Part shown: in pieces, positions 30,502-38,484 of the stretch
Layout: every line of letters starts with the position of its first letter
Position numbering within the stretch: position 1 is the stretch's first letter
From: Roseithermus sacchariphilus
GTDB lineage: Bacteria > Bacteroidota > Rhodothermia > Rhodothermales > MEBIC09517
Direction of reading: 5' to 3'
Assembly: GCA_003285105.1 (NCBI GenBank)
Contig: CP030158.1
Span: forward strand, 3,082,664 to 3,146,663
DNA: 64,000 nucleotides
Translations under genes and position numbers: made by a program
Notes under the pieces: generated by a model
What the model was told of the DNA's origin: nothing
The model's database searches: none
What the model saw: only the letters and a program-made list of their open reading frames with translations

Positions 30502-31359
30502 TCAGTGGTAGAGGAACAGCGGGATGGTACTCTGGTCCAGCAGCGCGTGGGTGGTCGATCCGAAGGCGATGCGGCGGACGGCCGACACCGAATGGGCGCC
30601 GGCGACGATCAGGTCCGCCTCGTGGTGTTCGGCATGGCGTAGCAGGCGCTCGGCGGTGTGATCGCCTTCCATGCTCGTCTCGTTCAGGGCCTGGAAGCCG
30701 TGGGCTTCGAGGTAGGTGCGCGTCCGGTGCAGCAGCAGGTCGGCGCGATGGCGGGCCGCCTCGCCCGTATCCTCGCGGATGTGCACCAGATCCACCGTCA
30801 GGTCGGTTCCGAAGGGCTGGAGCTGGGCAAAGCGCTGCATCGTCTGGATCGACGGCGCGCTGCCGTCGCAGGCCAGCAGCACCCGCCGGATCGGCCGCAA
30901 CGACGGGCCCACCACCACGGCGGGGGCGACGCCGCGCTTGACGACGCGCGCCAGCGTGTCGGTGGGGCGGTCGGGGCGATTGTAGAAGAAGTGCGGGTCC
31001 CGTCCCACGAACAGGATGTCGTGGAAGTTCAGGGCGTCCACGATCAGATCGGCCGGTGTGCCGTCCATGACGAGCTCCTGGTGCGGCAGCCCGGCCTCGT
31101 CGAGCGTGCCGACGAACGTGTCGATCAGGTCCTGCGCGATGTCACGGGCCTTCTCGGTCATCTGGCGGCGGATCTTCTCGGCGTAGTGGAGTGCCCCGAT
31201 GGAGCCGCCGATGCCCGTCTCGGCCACGATGTGCTTGGTGTCGACCACGGCGAGGCCGGTGATCTCCGCGCCGGTGCGCCGGGCCAGGTCCATCGCGTAC
31301 TGCGTGGCGATCGGGGTGTCGGCGTCGGGGTCGAGGGCGACGAGGATGCGTTTGATCAT
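30502..31359 (-). CDS. Two-domain universal stress protein, diverged N-terminal domain (USP 4)
   Basis: A 285-residue protein starting MIKRILVALDPDADTPIATQ. The C-terminal domain has an ATP-site-like AGAHSVSAVRRIAFGSTT. The first domain has lost the GxxGx9G motif (FVGRDPHFFYNRPDRP in its place). This is the most diverged member of the four-gene cluster and the first in transcription order. A nucleotide-free regulatory role for the first domain is possible but unproven. Confidence 0.9.
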   Translation of the reverse strand: MIKRILVALDPDADTPIATQYAMDLARRTGAEITGLAVVDTKHIVAETGIGGSIGALHYAEKIRRQMTEKARDIAQDLIDTFVGTLDEAGLPHQELVMDGTPADLIVDALNFHDILFVGRDPHFFYNRPDRPTDTLARVVKRGVAPAVVVGPSLRPIRRVLLACDGSAPSIQTMQRFAQLQPFGTDLTVDLVHIREDTGEAARHRADLLLHRTRTYLEAHGFQALNETSMEGDHTAERLLRHAEHHEADLIVAGAHSVSAVRRIAFGSTTHALLDQSTIPLFLYH

Positions 31360-31625
31360 GGCGCGTGTGCTCGGGCTGGGTGGACGGGAGCGCCGGCGGT
31401 CCGGTGGGGCATCTCGCTCCATCAGGATGCGAGATCCCTTCAGCGATGTCAAAAAAGGGCTTCCGGTCGAGGGTTTCAGCGACAGGATACGTTCCGATTC
31501 GCCGGAGGGTTGACGGGTGGGCAGGGGGGGACCTGTAAGCCGGAGCCGGGCCGCCGCTGTAGGGGAATCCCCTACGGGTCGGGTGCGGCAGATCCCCGCC
31601 GGAGGGCGTATCTTGCCGGCCTGCT

Positions 31626-32033
31626 ATGATGATACGACAACTGGAACGTATGGAACAGGAAGGAAAGACCAAAGGGCAGGTGGAAGCCGCCATCACCACG
31701 GCCATCACCCGCTTCGAGCGCGAGCACCTGGGCCGGGGGCCGCGGGAAGCCCGGACGTTCATCGTGCAGGACATGGTGCTCGTGCGCCTCACAGGCATTC
31801 TCAGCCCGGCCGAGCAGCAACTCGCCACCGAGCCGGGGGGCGTCGAACTCATCAAGCAGATGCGTTCGCGGTTGATCGAAAGCTCCAGCCGCGAGCTGGA
31901 ACGCCTCGTGGAAGCCCACACGGGCCTGCACGTCGTCACGCTCCACGCCGACCTGAGCACACGCACCGGCGAGCGCATCTTCGTCTTTACCCTCGCCGAG
32001 GATCTGGAGGCCCGGTTCCAGGGCGGCGGGTGA
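31626..32033 (+). CDS. DUF2294 (Na-translocating) family protein
   Basis: A 135-residue protein matching DUF2294: the N-terminal KTKGQVEAAITTAITRFERE, GPREARTFIVQDMVLVRLTG, the helical ELIKQMRSRLIESSSRELER, and LHVVTLHADLSTRTGERIFV. The function is undefined; family members occur beside stress and gas-vesicle-like clusters in various bacteria. A TATCTTG promoter-like element lies about 15 bases upstream of the start, so the leader is very short. It is divergent from the USP cluster. Confidence 0.88.
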   Translation: MMIRQLERMEQEGKTKGQVEAAITTAITRFEREHLGRGPREARTFIVQDMVLVRLTGILSPAEQQLATEPGGVELIKQMRSRLIESSSRELERLVEAHTGLHVVTLHADLSTRTGERIFVFTLAEDLEARFQGGG

Positions 32034-32097
32034 AGCTCCGCTGTTTCAATCCTGTGAAGATCTGCCCTCCCGGGTGGCATCCGGGGCGGGGCGATCC

Positions 32098-32105
32098 TAT
32101 CTTTG
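32098..32105 (+). promoter_or_regulatory. TAnnTTTG-type -7 promoter element
   Basis: TATCTTTG matches the Bacteroidota housekeeping -7 consensus TAnnTTTG exactly, about 200 bases upstream of the isocitrate dehydrogenase gene. No clear -33 TTTG-type partner is visible. Transcription from here would produce a long leader containing the hairpin at 32220-32260. Confidence 0.5.
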
Positions 32106-32219
32106 ACCCCGCTGGAGCCGGCGAAGCGCCACGGCCGGCGGGTCGTCCCTTCAGCCTTCATACTTCACGGGAACACAGGCCGACGGGCAGGCTCCCCGAG
32201 CCGGCTCGCGGAAGGTTGA

Positions 32220-32260
32220 CCGACATCCGACGTCTACGGGCGTTGCATGTCGGTTTTTTT
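32220..32260 (+). terminator. Stem-loop with T7 tract upstream of isocitrate dehydrogenase
   Basis: A 7-bp perfect stem, CCGACAT (32220-32226) with ATGTCGG (32247-32253), is followed by seven T (32254-32260): an intrinsic-terminator shape. It lies after the promoter-like element at 32098 and 49 bases before the gene start. It could end DUF2294 transcripts or act as a leader attenuator. Confidence 0.55.
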
Positions 32261-32308
32261 GTGCCCGTACCGTTCGTTCTCTCCCTCACCACGATCCCAG
32301 ATCGATTC

Positions 32309-33805
32309 ATGAGCACCACCCCGGACACCCTCGCGCCCGAGACGGCCGCTACCGAGGCCACCACCCTCACCCCCGTCACCATCGCCTACGGAGACGGAAT
32401 CGGCCCCGAGATCATGGAGGCTACGCTGAAGATCCTGGAGGCCGCCGGTGCGCCGCTGCGGTACGACGTCATCCAGGTCGGCAAAGCCGTGTACGAGCAG
32501 GGCTACACGGCCGGCATCGCCCCGGAGGCCTGGGAGATCATCCGTCGCAACAAGGTCTTCCTGAAAGCGCCCATCACGACGCCGCAGGGGGGCGGGTACA
32601 AGAGCCTCAACGTCACCATCCGCAAGTCGCTCAACCTGTTCGCCAACGTGCGGCCCTCGAAGTCGTACGCGCCGTACGTCGCCTCGCAGCACCCCGGGAT
32701 GAACCTCACCATCATCCGGGAGAACGAGGAGGATCTCTATGCCGGCATCGAGCACCGGCAGACGCCGGAAGTGGCGCAGATCCTCAAGCTCATCACCCGG
32801 CCCGGCTCGGAGCGCATCATCCGCTACGCCTTCGAGTACGCCCGTGCCTACGGCCGCCGCAAGGTGACGTGCATGACGAAGGACAACATCATGAAGATCA
32901 CGGACGGGCTGTTCCACCGCGTCTTCGACGAAGTGGCCGCCGAGTATCCCGAGATCGAGCACGAACACCAGATCATCGACATCGGCGCGGCCCGGCTCGC
33001 GGCCCAGCCCGAGCAGTTCGACGTGATCGTGACGCTGAACCTCTACGGCGACATCCTCTCCGACATCGCCTCGCAGATCGCCGGGTCCGTGGGGCTGGCC
33101 GGTTCGGCCAACATCGGCGACGAGGTGGCGATGTTCGAGGCCGTGCACGGGTCGGCGCCGGACATCGCGGGTCGGGACGTAGCCAACCCTTCCGGGCTGC
33201 TCGTGGCGGCCACGCAGATGCTCGTGCACATCGGTCATGCCGACGTGGCCGAGCGGATCAAGAACGCCTGGCTACGCACGCTGGAGGACGGCATCCACAC
33301 GGCCGACATCTACCGCCCCGGCCTGAGCCACCGCGAGGTGGGCACGCGAGCCTTCACGCAGGCCGTGATCGAGCGCCTGGGCGAGCGGCCGCGCCACCTG
33401 CAGCCGGTGACCTACCGGCCCGGCGGCATCCGTGTCCGGGCCAGGGCGCTACCGCGTCCGGACAAACGGTTCGTGGGGGTGGACGTCTTCATCGACTGGG
33501 ACGAAGCCGGCCGCGACCCGAACGCCATCGGGGAGCGGTTGCAGGCGGCGGCCAACGCGGTCGGCTGGCGGCTGAAGATGATCACGAACCGCGGCGTGAA
33601 GGTGTATCCGGACGGGCTGCCCGAGACGTTCTGCACCGATCACTGGCGCTGCCGCTTCCTCCCGGCCGACGGCGAGGAGACGGCGTTCCCCCGGGTGCTG
33701 GCGCTGCTCGGGGCCATCCATGAGGCCGGCTTCGACGTCATCAAGACCGAGCACCTCTACACCTTCGACGGCGAGCGCGGCTACTCACTCGGTCAGGGCG
33801 AATGA
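32309..33805 (+). CDS. icd: NADP-dependent isocitrate dehydrogenase, Thermus-type with C-terminal extension
   Basis: A 498-residue TCA-cycle enzyme: isocitrate + NADP+ to 2-oxoglutarate + CO2. The substrate motif is SLNVTIRKSLNLFANVRPSK with the key Ser/Asn/Arg residues. It also has IIRENEEDLYAGIEHRQ, the Mg-binding NLYGDILSDIASQ, and the cofactor loop AVHGSAPDIAGRDVANPSG. About 150 residues after the core (from ~345: RRPGGIRV-like to GERGYSLGQGE) form the additional domain known from Thermus-type IDHs (~496 residues). The start is the ATG at 32309; an upstream in-frame stretch is non-coding leader. The promoter-like element and hairpin upstream suggest regulated transcription. Confidence 0.94.
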   Translation: MSTTPDTLAPETAATEATTLTPVTIAYGDGIGPEIMEATLKILEAAGAPLRYDVIQVGKAVYEQGYTAGIAPEAWEIIRRNKVFLKAPITTPQGGGYKSLNVTIRKSLNLFANVRPSKSYAPYVASQHPGMNLTIIRENEEDLYAGIEHRQTPEVAQILKLITRPGSERIIRYAFEYARAYGRRKVTCMTKDNIMKITDGLFHRVFDEVAAEYPEIEHEHQIIDIGAARLAAQPEQFDVIVTLNLYGDILSDIASQIAGSVGLAGSANIGDEVAMFEAVHGSAPDIAGRDVANPSGLLVAATQMLVHIGHADVAERIKNAWLRTLEDGIHTADIYRPGLSHREVGTRAFTQAVIERLGERPRHLQPVTYRPGGIRVRARALPRPDKRFVGVDVFIDWDEAGRDPNAIGERLQAAANAVGWRLKMITNRGVKVYPDGLPETFCTDHWRCRFLPADGEETAFPRVLALLGAIHEAGFDVIKTEHLYTFDGERGYSLGQGE

Positions 33806-34276
33806 CCGCTCGGGCGGGGGCGTGAGACGAGTCCCGGGCTGCCTGCCGGCCGGCGGAAGGCCCGGGACCGCCCGCCCTGGTTGAGCGTGTCGAGCCAGGT
33901 GCGCTGTCCCCATGCAGCAGGCGGTGCAGCACGTCGAGGTCGTCGATGGTGATGGCGAAGTCGCCCAGGGCCTGCGCCAGCGCCGGGAAGTGCGGCGAGC
34001 GGTGCAGGAAGCCCAGCAGGTCGTCGTACCACGAGAGGCCGAGGTAGTCGGCGGCTTTGAGGGTCTGGAGTGTGTAGAAGAGGCCGAAGCCGAGGAGCAG
34101 ATTGGCGGCGCAGTCGAGCACACCGATGAGGGCTACCGGGTCGCCTGACGTGGCTCCAGGGCATCGATGTCTTCGACGAGGCCGTGCGCACAGAGCTTGA
34201 GGCCCTGCGCGAGCACGTTGCGGGGATCGTGCGCAGCTTCACGAAGAGCGAGGTGGCCCGCCTGACGGGGTACAAC
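33806..34276 (-). pseudogene. Truncated toxin cassette remnant (pre-toxin segment without toxin tip)
   Basis: The leftmost copy of the pre-toxin segment. Readable in one frame are LLLGFGLFYTLQTLKAADYL and WYDDLLGFLHRSPHFPALAQ, then ALGDFAITIDDLDVLHRLLH. After that the reading runs into an unrelated Arg/Pro-rich sequence and into the antisense of the icd 3' end, so the toxin tip is missing. Upstream (34130-34170) the homology continues to the IDALE-ATSGDPVALI region of the full-length toxin, but one base is lost, causing a frameshift. It marks the decayed end of the cassette array. Confidence 0.7.
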
Positions 34277-34443
34277 TACATTCTGGATGCCATACATGAA
34301 CTATAAATTCAAAGATGTTGTATTACGCTGCATCGTCCCATTGCTGTGGATAGAAAGGATAAGGCCGGTTCATGGTTCAGATTTGCTTTGCGACGAAATG
34401 GTCGCTCATGCTCACAATCCGAAGCAGGTTTTGTCAGGTGCTT

Positions 34444-35313
34444 TTAATCGTCTGAAATAAGTTCCGCCCAGATAGGACATGGTCTTACGGAAGGGCAAGG
34501 ACAATCGAAGAAGGAAAGCAAACTGTCGAGTGGAGTCAGATTCAGGGCAGCTCGTAAAGAATCGGTATGACGGCGGTTTTCAATAGGGAAAGGAATCACG
34601 TCTTCGCCACTTCGGCAATAATGAGTGCCATACAGTTGCATCCTGGTTTTCCTGAGCATGACCAGGTCGATGTGATTTGCCTTCATAAGGTTTTTTGTTC
34701 GTACTATTAATTTTTTATATTTTTCTTGACCCCACAAAACATCTGTAGTATCTGCATCAATTTTACTTAGTAAGTATGGCAGAATAAATTCTTGAGAATT
34801 GAGGTCGATTACGTATTTCCACAAGATAAAAGCAGCGGAAGAGCCCGATTTTCCAACGAGTGCCTCGCTTGGAAATCCGTACTGCTTTACGATTTGAACC
34901 AGTTTTTTTCCATAAACGCGACCGAGCGAGTCATACCGCGTGCGAATAACAGGGTCCATAGTTTCCCAGTCATACCACATCAAAGGTCCATTTTCTCCGC
35001 CGAATCCGATTGAGATGGCGTTCTGGGCCGCCCTTTCCTCAGTGATTATTGTATCCGGTGGCAAGGAGGTCAAAGGAATCTCACCGCGTGCTTCTTCTAC
35101 CAGTCGGGCATAAGTCTCAACCATGAAAAATAATTCCTGTTGAAGTTTTATGTTTAAAGTATCTCGATGTATAGTTTTTTCATCTTGCATAAAAGCGTTC
35201 ATAGATGGCGTGCAAAACCATGTGATAAGAATAATCCACACGATAAATGGTAAATTGGGCATTGGCAGTGAAAAGAAAGGGGAAAGATTCATGGCTATCG
35301 ATTCCGAATGCAT
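34444..35313 (-). CDS. Membrane-anchored DUF6624-like protein, possible immunity or accessory gene
   Basis: A 289-residue protein; the start may be 35292. One N-terminal transmembrane segment (LPFIVWIILITWFCTP) is followed by a mainly helical outside domain. The stretches QYGFPSEALVGKSGSSAAFI and KTRMQLYGTHYC resemble the DUF6624 family pattern (VG-(K/x)-x-(G/A)-x-x-A, QxYGTQ). Base composition is clearly more AT-rich than the flanking housekeeping genes. It lies inside the toxin array between a decayed cassette and two DUF6188-like genes. A protective role is inferred from position. Confidence 0.65.
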   Translation of the reverse strand: MHSESIAMNLSPFFSLPMPNLPFIVWIILITWFCTPSMNAFMQDEKTIHRDTLNIKLQQELFFMVETYARLVEEARGEIPLTSLPPDTIITEERAAQNAISIGFGGENGPLMWYDWETMDPVIRTRYDSLGRVYGKKLVQIVKQYGFPSEALVGKSGSSAAFILWKYVIDLNSQEFILPYLLSKIDADTTDVLWGQEKYKKLIVRTKNLMKANHIDLVMLRKTRMQLYGTHYCRSGEDVIPFPIENRRHTDSLRAALNLTPLDSLLSFFDCPCPSVRPCPIWAELISDD

Positions 35314-35327
35314 CTAGAAGCCGCTTC

Positions 35328-36038
35328 CTATTCCTCGTCCGGCCTTGCCAGCCAGATTGCTAGATCCCCTCCGGGAAGACCAATCACCAGCAATTTGTTT
35401 CTCCTGGTCTCCATTTCAACCAGCTCCCACGACTCATACTGCGTATCCGGCAATACCTCCAGGGTGCTACCGTCTTCGAAGTGTATTTCCAGATGGCCGT
35501 TCTTGTAGGCGAAAGCCTGCTCGATGGTTTTACCCTCGAAATAAGGTATCAAGTCGGGCGCATCTTCCTCCCATCGTTCAGCACGGATGAAACGTTCCCT
35601 TTGCACTGCATCACGGAAGAGGGTATCCCCATGCATGCGAAGTTTGTAAGAGCTTTTCTCGCCTTCGAGATCGAAGGTGAGGCCGGGATAGACATAGCTG
35701 CGCGCGACGGTTTGTCCGTCGAGCGGGAGGAGCCATCGGTCGTTAAGCTCGATCATCTGCGGGATATCGATGCAACCCAACGAACCCTGCCGATCGGCCT
35801 CGGAGAAGGCGACCGGCTTGTGGAGCAAATTCAGAGCGGGACACACCGTCTCACTACGTTCTGGGTCGAGCAGGCAGGTATCCCCTTTTGTGCTCACGAG
35901 TTCGAACGGAACCTCGATGGTAAGGCGCAGGCTACGTGTGTTTTCCCACATCCTGATTGTGAACGCCCAGTTCAGGACGAGTTGTGTCACGCACAACTCA
36001 TCGAGACGTGCGATGCGTATATCACATGTTTGAATCAT
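35328..36038 (-). CDS. DUF6188-like putative immunity protein (second copy)
   Basis: A 236-residue protein whose C-terminal half ends in WELVEMETRRNKLLVIGLPG and GGDLAIW, matching the end of its upstream neighbour (PGGEVAVW). Both fit DUF6188 (compact beta-rich proteins found beside polymorphic toxins). The N-terminal part has an additional related half (LNDRWLLPLDGQTVARSYVY, a repeated beta region). Its start overlaps the neighbour's stop by ATGA, so the two are coupled. Two adjacent related immunity-type genes suggest protection against more than one toxin variant. Function inferred. Confidence 0.7.
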   Translation of the reverse strand: MIQTCDIRIARLDELCVTQLVLNWAFTIRMWENTRSLRLTIEVPFELVSTKGDTCLLDPERSETVCPALNLLHKPVAFSEADRQGSLGCIDIPQMIELNDRWLLPLDGQTVARSYVYPGLTFDLEGEKSSYKLRMHGDTLFRDAVQRERFIRAERWEEDAPDLIPYFEGKTIEQAFAYKNGHLEIHFEDGSTLEVLPDTQYESWELVEMETRRNKLLVIGLPGGDLAIWLARPDEE

Positions 36039-36502
36039 TCCGTTCCGCCGTCGCCGCCCGGCGCGATCTTGTTTGAATCCTCACTCCACACCGCTACCTC
36101 ACCACCCGGCATGCAAATCAGGCGAAAGCCCTTATCGTTGTACATTTGCCAGGATTCTACGTCATCAAAAGGCAGTACCTTCAACACACCCTGTTTGAAT
36201 TCGAAAAGAAGCGTGCCATCATTTTTAACGATGCAGCGCTCTATGCGAGACCCGTAGATGAAACGGTAGGTTGGCAGACCGTCCATTTTACGATAACTCT
36301 TTTCACCGGGTACGCTCTCGATGACAAGCGCTTCACCCCCCTGTTTCTGCACTACTATGGTACCGCTAAGAATGGCCGTCACAGCCCTTTCGTCGAGCTC
36401 CCCGTGCCGAAGTGCTTCGGCATCTTCGAGAATCAACGTCAGGTCCGGCTGAAAGCAAAGTTTGGTGACATACCTGCCTTCAATCTCTTTCACGCTGCGC
36501 AT
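36035..36502 (-). CDS. DUF6188-like putative immunity protein (first copy)
   Basis: About 155 residues from the ATG at 36502; an upstream GTG/ATG at 36565 would overlap the toxin-cassette stop. It starts MRSVKEIEGRYVTKLCFQPD and ends with VESWQMYNDKGFRLICMPGG EVAVW (broken here for length), the DUF6188 signature. It follows the orphan toxin cassette at 36541 directly, which is the expected place for the cognate immunity gene. The downstream copy overlaps by four bases. Confidence 0.72.
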   Translation of the reverse strand: MRSVKEIEGRYVTKLCFQPDLTLILEDAEALRHGELDERAVTAILSGTIVVQKQGGEALVIESVPGEKSYRKMDGLPTYRFIYGSRIERCIVKNDGTLLFEFKQGVLKVLPFDDVESWQMYNDKGFRLICMPGGEVAVWSEDSNKIAPGGDGGTE

Positions 36503-36540
36503 ATGACTCCCTTTGCTGTTTGGGTCGCTGTCTGCTGAAA

Positions 36541-37434
36541 TCACTTGTTGTGAGCGTCGAACCAACTATTGTAACCTATCGGTGGATCGGTGTGTAGTCC
36601 GTGATGGACTTCTGGGTCTCCAGCCGTGTACTGCTTATAGTTGCCGGCGCTATCGTAGTAGCCAGAATTTCCAGCCGCGTCCAGCGGCTGTCCGCCTCTC
36701 TCATAGTAAACGATGTAGCCATCAGGATAACCGGACTTCGGATCCATGATGCGCACCATGTTCGCGTTACCCGATGAGCCCGGCTTCTGAAAAACGATGC
36801 CCTTGCCGTTGACGGCCACGCGTGCCGTGAAGCCCTTCGGAATGGGTACAACCTTACCGGAAGGGGTTCCCACGAAGATGGCGCGCGATTTTAACGCGTC
36901 GCTGGCGCTCTGGATCAACACCGGGCCATGCCGGATCGAGCCGAGGGCGGGGAACACCGGCAGCACCGCCCCGAACGCATCCAGAAGCACCCATCCCAGG
37001 TTCTCCAAGGATGGGTCCTGGAGAAAGTCATTCAGGCTCATCCCGAGCGAGAGCCAGTCCAGAATGTCCCAGGGAGTCGCCGACGGCTCAGCGTCCGGGG
37101 GGCAGTCTAAGCAGCAGGTCTGCAGCATCACGCCGAAGGGCGGATCGGCCACGGCAACGATCGGCCCCGGCTCGACGGGTTCGTCGGTGCAGTTGGGGTC
37201 GAGCTGCGTGGCACAATCGTCGCTGCCACCGCCACCCGGTGGAGGTGGTGGATCGTCCGGTGGAGGCGGCGGCGGATCCTGCGGGAGAGGTAGCGGCAGG
37301 GGATAGCTCGGCGAGGGATTCGTGGGCGGCGGGAACGGCGTTTCGTCGCCACCGCCACCTCCACCACCGCCGGGTGCGTCGCCAGGATGTCTCGGCCGAA
37401 CCCGAAGAGGTGCTTCATTCCTGGATCTCGTCCA
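36541..37434 (-). CDS. Orphan toxin cassette 6 with a different carrier segment (no start codon)
   Basis: An open frame of about 297 codons without an ATG. It begins just inside the end of immunity gene 5. It encodes a long low-complexity Gly/Pro region (PPPPPDDPPPPPGGGG; 37204-37380 approximately), then LQTCCLDCPPDAEPSATPWD and LDWLSLGMSLNDFLQDPS, a pre-toxin segment unlike the other cassettes. The tip has GTPSGKVVPIPKG, VNGKGIVFQ, MVRIMDPKSGYPDGYIVYYE and a His-containing end HHGLHTDPP. That tip layout is common in Rhs and other polymorphic toxins of unknown chemistry. Absence of a start and signal peptide marks it as a silent, donor-type cassette from another toxin family. Confidence 0.68.
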   Translation of the reverse strand, partial: WTRSRNEAPLRVRPRHPGDAPGGGGGGGGDETPFPPPTNPSPSYPLPLPLPQDPPPPPPDDPPPPPGGGGSDDCATQLDPNCTDEPVEPGPIVAVADPPFGVMLQTCCLDCPPDAEPSATPWDILDWLSLGMSLNDFLQDPSLENLGWVLLDAFGAVLPVFPALGSIRHGPVLIQSASDALKSRAIFVGTPSGKVVPIPKGFTARVAVNGKGIVFQKPGSSGNANMVRIMDPKSGYPDGYIVYYERGGQPLDAAGNSGYYDSAGNYKQYTAGDPEVHHGLHTDPPIGYNSWFDAHNK

Positions 37435-38065
37435 TTACAGTGCTGATCGTGCAGCCTTCTAGCACTCTTGCTATCTCCTCAGCGTTGATGCTGATGCCCA
37501 TCATGCCGGCAATACTCGATTCATCAACAAATAGCAGCAGGGGCGGAGATCCTGGCTCACGGTCGAAAAGAATGGCGTTGTCGAAGGCGACACGCTCGGT
37601 GAAGTTTCGCTCTATGTGCTGCCGCTCTCTGGCGCGCCGGTAAATGGTGATGCGCTTGATGGGAGAAGGAGATGAACGCTCAGAAAATGACGCGGCCTCA
37701 AAGCTCAACCCTGTCCAAAATCCACTTAGCGCTCCAGTTTCTGGAATATACTCTCCGCGAACCCATTCAGGTACAGCCGTCATGAATCGTGCCTCCATCC
37801 GGAAAGCATTCATCGCAAAGTATTCCGTATCGGCCCAATCCGGAAAGGAAATGGTCACCACGCCACCTGGGACCACAAAGGCAACTTTCTCGGTTCGAAT
37901 TTGCATCCCATCCCCAGTCAGGTGCACTCGCAGACTTGAGGTGATCGCCGAACGTAGCGGATAGTGGATGAGGTATCTCAGGGCATTGAGGGTCTCCTGA
38001 TCCGTTCCCCATTCGATTTTCGCGGGGTTGGAGGGTAGCTGTTCAGGATGATCAGAATGGCTCAT
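37415..38065 (-). CDS. Putative immunity protein of cassette 5
   Basis: A 216-residue protein starting MSHSDHPEQLPSNPAKIEWG at 38065, one base after the cassette-5 stop (38067-38069). It is soluble and beta-rich (RTEKVAFVVPGGVVTISFPD, EPGSPPLLLFVDES). No known family is recognised. Position directly behind a toxin tip and lower GC than the surroundings support an immunity role. Confidence 0.68.
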   Translation of the reverse strand: MSHSDHPEQLPSNPAKIEWGTDQETLNALRYLIHYPLRSAITSSLRVHLTGDGMQIRTEKVAFVVPGGVVTISFPDWADTEYFAMNAFRMEARFMTAVPEWVRGEYIPETGALSGFWTGLSFEAASFSERSSPSPIKRITIYRRARERQHIERNFTERVAFDNAILFDREPGSPPLLLFVDESSIAGMMGISINAEEIARVLEGCTISTVMDEIQE

Positions 38066-38066
38066 C

Positions 38067-38484
38067 TCAAAACGATCCGAATCGAATTTCGCGATAGCTG
38101 TTTGACGGACCAAAAGGCCCCTGGATCTCGATCGTTGGAAGGTTTTCTGAGGAAGAGCGGCGTAAAATCATACGAGTCGGGTTAATGGGATCTCCAAACT
38201 CAATAATGTCGGGAAGGTTACCGGACGGCGCTCGGTTCGCGTACCGGCGTGAGAAATTGCCAAAGACCTGACGCGCATTGGCGTTCATGAGGCGGTACAC
38301 GCGGCTGCTATCGCCGGGACGCTGGCCCAGTCGGCTCGCCTCATAAAGCACGTCAAGCTCGTCGATGGTGTTGGCGAAGTCGCCCAGGGCCTGCGCCAGC
38401 GCCGGGAAGTGCGGCGAGCGTTGCAGGAAGCCCAGCAGGTCGTCGTACCACGAGAGGCCGAGGCGGCCGGTGAGTTTCAGTCCC
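38067..38484 (-). CDS. Orphan toxin cassette 5 (pre-toxin segment plus RSSSE-type tip)
   Basis: Begins without a start codon inside the end of immunity gene 4. It encodes LKLTGRLGLSWYDDLLGFLQ and RSPHFPALAQALGDFANTID (the repeated pre-toxin), then the tip VLYEASRLGQRPGDSSRVYR, NANARQVFGNFSRRYANRAP, ILRRSSSENLPTIEIQGPFG and SYREIRFGSF. The tip belongs to the same family as cassettes 1, 3 and 4 (Asn-Ala-x-x-Val-Phe, then SSSE-LPT-I, then Arg-Glu-Ile-Arg-Phe). A small RNase fold is plausible by analogy with other short polymorphic toxin tips, but unproven. Confidence 0.7.

Noticed and set aside
34150-34305. Plus-strand 50-codon reading ending YNYILDAIHEL
   Set aside because: No start codon and partly antisense to the toxin remnant; kept only as a possible relic in the findings.
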